Below are positions 15,684-17,246 of a stretch of 17,246 nt of DNA, piece after piece. Source of the DNA: JACPVF01 sp964502095 (GTDB taxonomy: Bacteria > Chloroflexota > Anaerolineae > Anaerolineales > Villigracilaceae); contig CAZCUF010000023.1 of assembly GCA_964502095.1 (NCBI GenBank), forward strand, positions 1-17,246. The letters run 5' to 3'. Position 1 is the first letter of the stretch. Each line of letters starts with the position of its first letter. Made by a program: the position numbers and the translations under genes. The notes beneath the pieces were generated by a model. It worked only from the letters and a program-made list of their open reading frames with translations. It ran no database searches and was not told the DNA's origin.

Positions 15684-16024
15684 TAGGTTTCGTCTGCTAT
15701 ACTTTCTGGTGTAGTTATTTTCTTATATGCTGCATCATTCTTTTCAAGTTCTTCAATATCGCCCTTCGTTAATTTCAGCATACTACGAAGTTCTGAAACT
15801 GATTTTATTGCCGATGGTATCCTATCAAACATTTCCATTGCCCTTTTATATTGAGGGCTGTCCTTATCGGCAGTATCTATATGGGCTTTAATCGTAAAAT
15901 CCGATAAAAATGAAGTTTGCTGTGTTAGCAATTTAAGGTAGATAATAAACGCCACCTTAGCAGGGTCATAATCGCCTATGCCAAGCATTTTTTTGTAATA
16001 TTCAAGTTCTTCGTTTTTTGTCAT
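15683..16024 (-). CDS. Small helical protein upstream of terL, candidate small terminase subunit (113 aa)
   Basis: The protein is mainly helical and charged: a leading helix (KNEELEYYKKMLGIG), a longer hydrophobic helix (PAKVAFIIYLKLLTQQTSFLSDFTIKAHIDTADKD, about 21-55), and further helices (YKRAMEMFDRIPSAIKSVSELRSMLKLTKGDIEELEKNDAAYKKI). It has no Cys, signal peptide or clear helix-turn-helix. Small terminase subunits are often short helical proteins encoded just before terL, and here the stop and the terL start overlap as TAATG, so the two are translationally coupled. That context is the main argument; sequence similarity to a known TerS is not apparent to me. The start ATG lies 7 bases after the preceding gene. 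Confidence 0.62.
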   Translation of the reverse strand: MTKNEELEYYKKMLGIGDYDPAKVAFIIYLKLLTQQTSFLSDFTIKAHIDTADKDSPQYKRAMEMFDRIPSAIKSVSELRSMLKLTKGDIEELEKNDAAYKKITTPESIADET

Positions 16025-16031
16025 TTTACTA

Positions 16032-16775
16032 TTATTTTATTAATTCGGTAAGGTTATGGTCAATAGCAACAATTTCCTCTCTTTCTATTTCTTCTGTATC
16101 TGAATGTCTTATTCTTATCAGGGATTTTTCCTTCCCGTCATCGCCCTGAAAAACAATTTCATAGTCTGCCGCTTGCAAGGTGTGGCAAACCATACCTTTT
16201 AGGTCGCCCGTTGTTATGTAAAGCGTGTTTTTTATTAATTCGGGTTCTATTCCAGACAAAAGCCCCGAATATGGTTTATACACCCGTAAACCAAATTGGA
16301 AATTTTTAGCGGGCTGCCATTCGCCACCCTTAGTTCTCCATGCAAAACAATCATCTGTGGGAATAGAAAAATACCCAATATGTGTTCCGTTTTTGTAGTC
16401 AAATATACGGTTTATGTCATGTAGTGCATTATGCGAAATAAGAATTTCATCCCCGTTATTCATCCCATCTCCGCTTATCACAACTGCATTTACGGGTTCT
16501 GTTTGTCGCCTATTAAAGTTATTGTACTGCCGTTCAAGCCTTATTTGTTGCCCGTTTTCAAAAGTGTGGAAATTCTTTTTTAGCATATCCACTTTGATTA
16601 CTATTCTGCCGTTTACATGGATTAGGTTATCTTCACAATCTAAAAAACCCTGAAGTTCTGCTTCCCTGTGTCTTTTTTCGGTTTGTAATGAGAGTTCCTG
16701 CCGTTCTCTATCAATTTCAATCAATTTTTCTTTCTTTACTTCTTTTTTATCGCCAAAAATGAAATACTTACCCAT
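16032..16775 (-). CDS. Operon-leading protein of unknown function, possible GroES-like domain (247 aa)
   Basis: This is the first gene of the minus-strand operon. The ATG at 16775 (MGKYFIFGDKKE) is preferred over an in-frame TTG at 16811, because the longer form would run through a probable promoter box and has no leader. A charged helix (KKEKLIEIDRERQELSLQTEKRHREAELQ) precedes a beta-rich region. The stretch HVNGRIVIKVDMLKKNFHTFENGQQIRL...NAVVISGDGMNNGDEILISHNAL recalls Cpn10 topology: a first VxVKV strand, a loop with an NGxxI element, a VVIxG strand, then a GDEIL turn. The C-terminal part (TGDLKGMVCHTLQAADYEIVFQGDDGKEKSLIRIRH...EREEIVAID) is another beta-rich section. Tandem stops (TAA TAG) end the gene. 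I do not recognise a family firmly; the GroES-like reading is a hypothesis. Confidence 0.72.
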   Translation of the reverse strand: MGKYFIFGDKKEVKKEKLIEIDRERQELSLQTEKRHREAELQGFLDCEDNLIHVNGRIVIKVDMLKKNFHTFENGQQIRLERQYNNFNRRQTEPVNAVVISGDGMNNGDEILISHNALHDINRIFDYKNGTHIGYFSIPTDDCFAWRTKGGEWQPAKNFQFGLRVYKPYSGLLSGIEPELIKNTLYITTGDLKGMVCHTLQAADYEIVFQGDDGKEKSLIRIRHSDTEEIEREEIVAIDHNLTELIK

Positions 16776-16790
16776 ATTGTGTTTTTTTGT

Positions 16791-16798
16791 TATTTTTG
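16791..16798 (+). promoter_or_regulatory. Candidate -7 box (TATTTTTG) for the plus-strand gene
   Basis: The plus-strand octamer TATTTTTG fits TAnnTTTG and lies 40 bases before the ATG at 16839, within the divergent intergenic region. No properly spaced TTTG -33 element is visible. In such AT-rich DNA a chance match is possible. Confidence 0.35.
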
Positions 16799-16808
16799 AA
16801 TTGACATA

Positions 16809-16816
16809 CAAATTTA
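16809..16816 (-). promoter_or_regulatory. Candidate Bacteroidota -7 box (TAAATTTG) for the structural operon
   Basis: The minus-strand octamer TAAATTTG matches the Bacteroidota TAnnTTTG -7 consensus and lies about 34 bases upstream of the ATG at 16775, leaving a short A-rich leader. A TTTG lies upstream (16832-16835), but the spacing of 15 bases is shorter than the usual 19-21, so the -33 element is not convincing. Confidence 0.42.
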
Positions 16817-16838
16817 CTCACTTTTAAAATTCAAACCT

Positions 16839-17132
16839 ATGGCAGCAGCAGCCCATTTAACGGTTAATGTTTACGGTACTGTGCAAGGCGCACCTCCTTA
16901 CGGGGAAGGTATTGGCAGCCCTGCAAGAGTTGTAAACTGGGATACGCCTACAACCATGAGTTTCCCTACTACTGGAACTATCTTTCATCCAGTAAATCCG
17001 GGAATCAGAGTTGGCAATTCCTCAAACTACATCTATTCAGTGGTTGAGGTGCAGGCAACAGGCACTAATGTTCATGGCCAAAAGTATTCAAGCAACCAAT
17101 CGGTAGCTACTTTAGCAACATTAGCAGGTTAA
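16839..17132 (+). CDS. Small beta-rich, nearly uncharged protein, divergent from the operon (97 aa)
   Basis: This is the only plus-strand gene in the window. The protein (MAAAAHLTVNVYGTVQGAPPYGEG...) is rich in Gly, Ala, Ser, Thr, Val and Asn, has about seven charged residues and no Cys, and reads as alternating beta strands (LTVNVYGTVQ, TGTIFHPVNPGIRVG, NYIYSVVEVQATG), ending SVATLATLAG. This composition suits a virion surface or decoration protein. It stands alone between its own promoter-like box and a strong intrinsic terminator, the layout of an independently expressed phage gene (moron-type unit) or a highly expressed structural gene. Codon use looks like the neighbouring genes. No family is recognised. 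The ATG is preceded by an A-rich leader without Shine-Dalgarno sequence, as for the other genes here. Confidence 0.72.
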   Translation: MAAAAHLTVNVYGTVQGAPPYGEGIGSPARVVNWDTPTTMSFPTTGTIFHPVNPGIRVGNSSNYIYSVVEVQATGTNVHGQKYSSNQSVATLATLAG

Positions 17133-17143
17133 AAACAGCGTAC

Positions 17144-17245
17144 CTAAAAAAAGAACCAAAAAGCCCGAAAGGGCTTTTTTTTGTGTGTATAGTTATTCAT
17201 TTCAATATCAGCATTTTGCGTGGCTAAGTTGCGCCAATCTACGTG
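17144..17245 (-). CDS. Possible C-terminal end of a further minus-strand gene (33 residues visible)
   Basis: One minus-strand frame is open from the right edge to a TAG at 17146-17144. It reads HVDWRNLATQNADIEMNNYTHKKK and then PFRAFWFFF, where it crosses the terminator hairpin. The first 20 residues look protein-like in composition and codon use. A second frame ends at a TGA (17210-17208) just before the hairpin and is an alternative. The visible length is too short to decide, and the segment could be non-coding. Confidence 0.25.
   Translation of the reverse strand, partial: HVDWRNLATQNADIEMNNYTHKKKPFRAFWFFF
17158..17182 (+). terminator. Strong rho-independent terminator after the 97 aa gene
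   Basis: A stem of AAAAAGCCC and GGGCTTTTT around a GAAA tetraloop is followed by further T residues (eight T in a row in total). It starts 25 bases after the stop codon at 17132. The A-tract on the left gives five T on the minus strand, so it may also stop transcription arriving from the right. Confidence 0.9.
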
Positions 17246-17246
17246 T

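Noticed and set aside
16776..16811. Longer form of the operon-leading protein starting at TTG 16811 (259 aa)
   Set aside because: The TTG lies within the TAAATTTG promoter-like box, leaving no leader, and the ATG at 16775 gives a natural MGKYFIFGDKKE start with an A-rich leader.
1..17246. Stop-codon reassignment (TAG as Gln), as in some crAss-like phages
   Set aside because: All genes end in TAA or TGA and read through cleanly under the standard code, with no sign of genes broken by internal TAG. TAG is simply not used as a sole stop in the well-supported genes, too small a sample to interpret.
1..17246. CRISPR array, tRNA genes or insertion sequences
   Set aside because: No regularly spaced direct repeats, no cloverleaf-like segments and no transposase motifs were seen on reading both strands; the gaps between genes are too short to hold them.

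Overview
The window looks like the virion-assembly module of a tailed, podovirus-type phage that infects a member of the Bacteroidota. The clearest anchor is a large terminase subunit (TerL) with ATPase and nuclease motifs. It is followed, in order on the minus strand, by a portal-like protein, a small beta-rich protein, an acidic scaffold-like protein, a major-capsid-like protein, several connector/ring-type proteins, a very large muzzle/stabilisation-type protein and the start of a likely internal virion protein. The order, the sizes (portal 845 aa, capsid 477 aa, muzzle-type 1016 aa) and several sequence patterns resemble crAss-like phages (Crassvirales) or a sister lineage. This placement comes from recognition by eye, not from a database search. 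The AT-rich, A-tract leaders without Shine-Dalgarno sequences and the TAnnTTTG promoter-like boxes also fit a Bacteroidota host.

Layout. Thirteen minus-strand genes run without a break from 16775 down to the left edge, with ATGA or TAATG overlaps or short gaps almost throughout. Transcription probably starts in a 63-bp intergenic region (16776-16838) shared with a divergent plus-strand gene (16839-17132) of 97 aa. That gene is closed by a strong intrinsic terminator (17158-17182). A second hairpin followed by a short T-rich run lies just downstream of the capsid gene and probably sets the ratio of capsid to downstream connector proteins. The last 64 bases may hold the end of another minus-strand gene.

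How the genes work together. The protein upstream of terL may be the small terminase partner. TerL packages DNA through the portal into a prohead built from the capsid protein on the scaffold. The 300, 224, 212, 255 and 1016 aa proteins would complete the head-to-tail axis.

Two features stand out. First, terL is split in frame by a 346-residue intein with a LAGLIDADG homing endonuclease, placed exactly in the Walker B region (DEAGK|T). Second, a GroES-type co-chaperonin gene is embedded among the connector genes, and two other unassigned proteins (91 aa, and 247 aa at the head of the operon) show weak GroES-like barrel patterns. A phage-specific folding system built into the morphogenesis operon is therefore worth testing.
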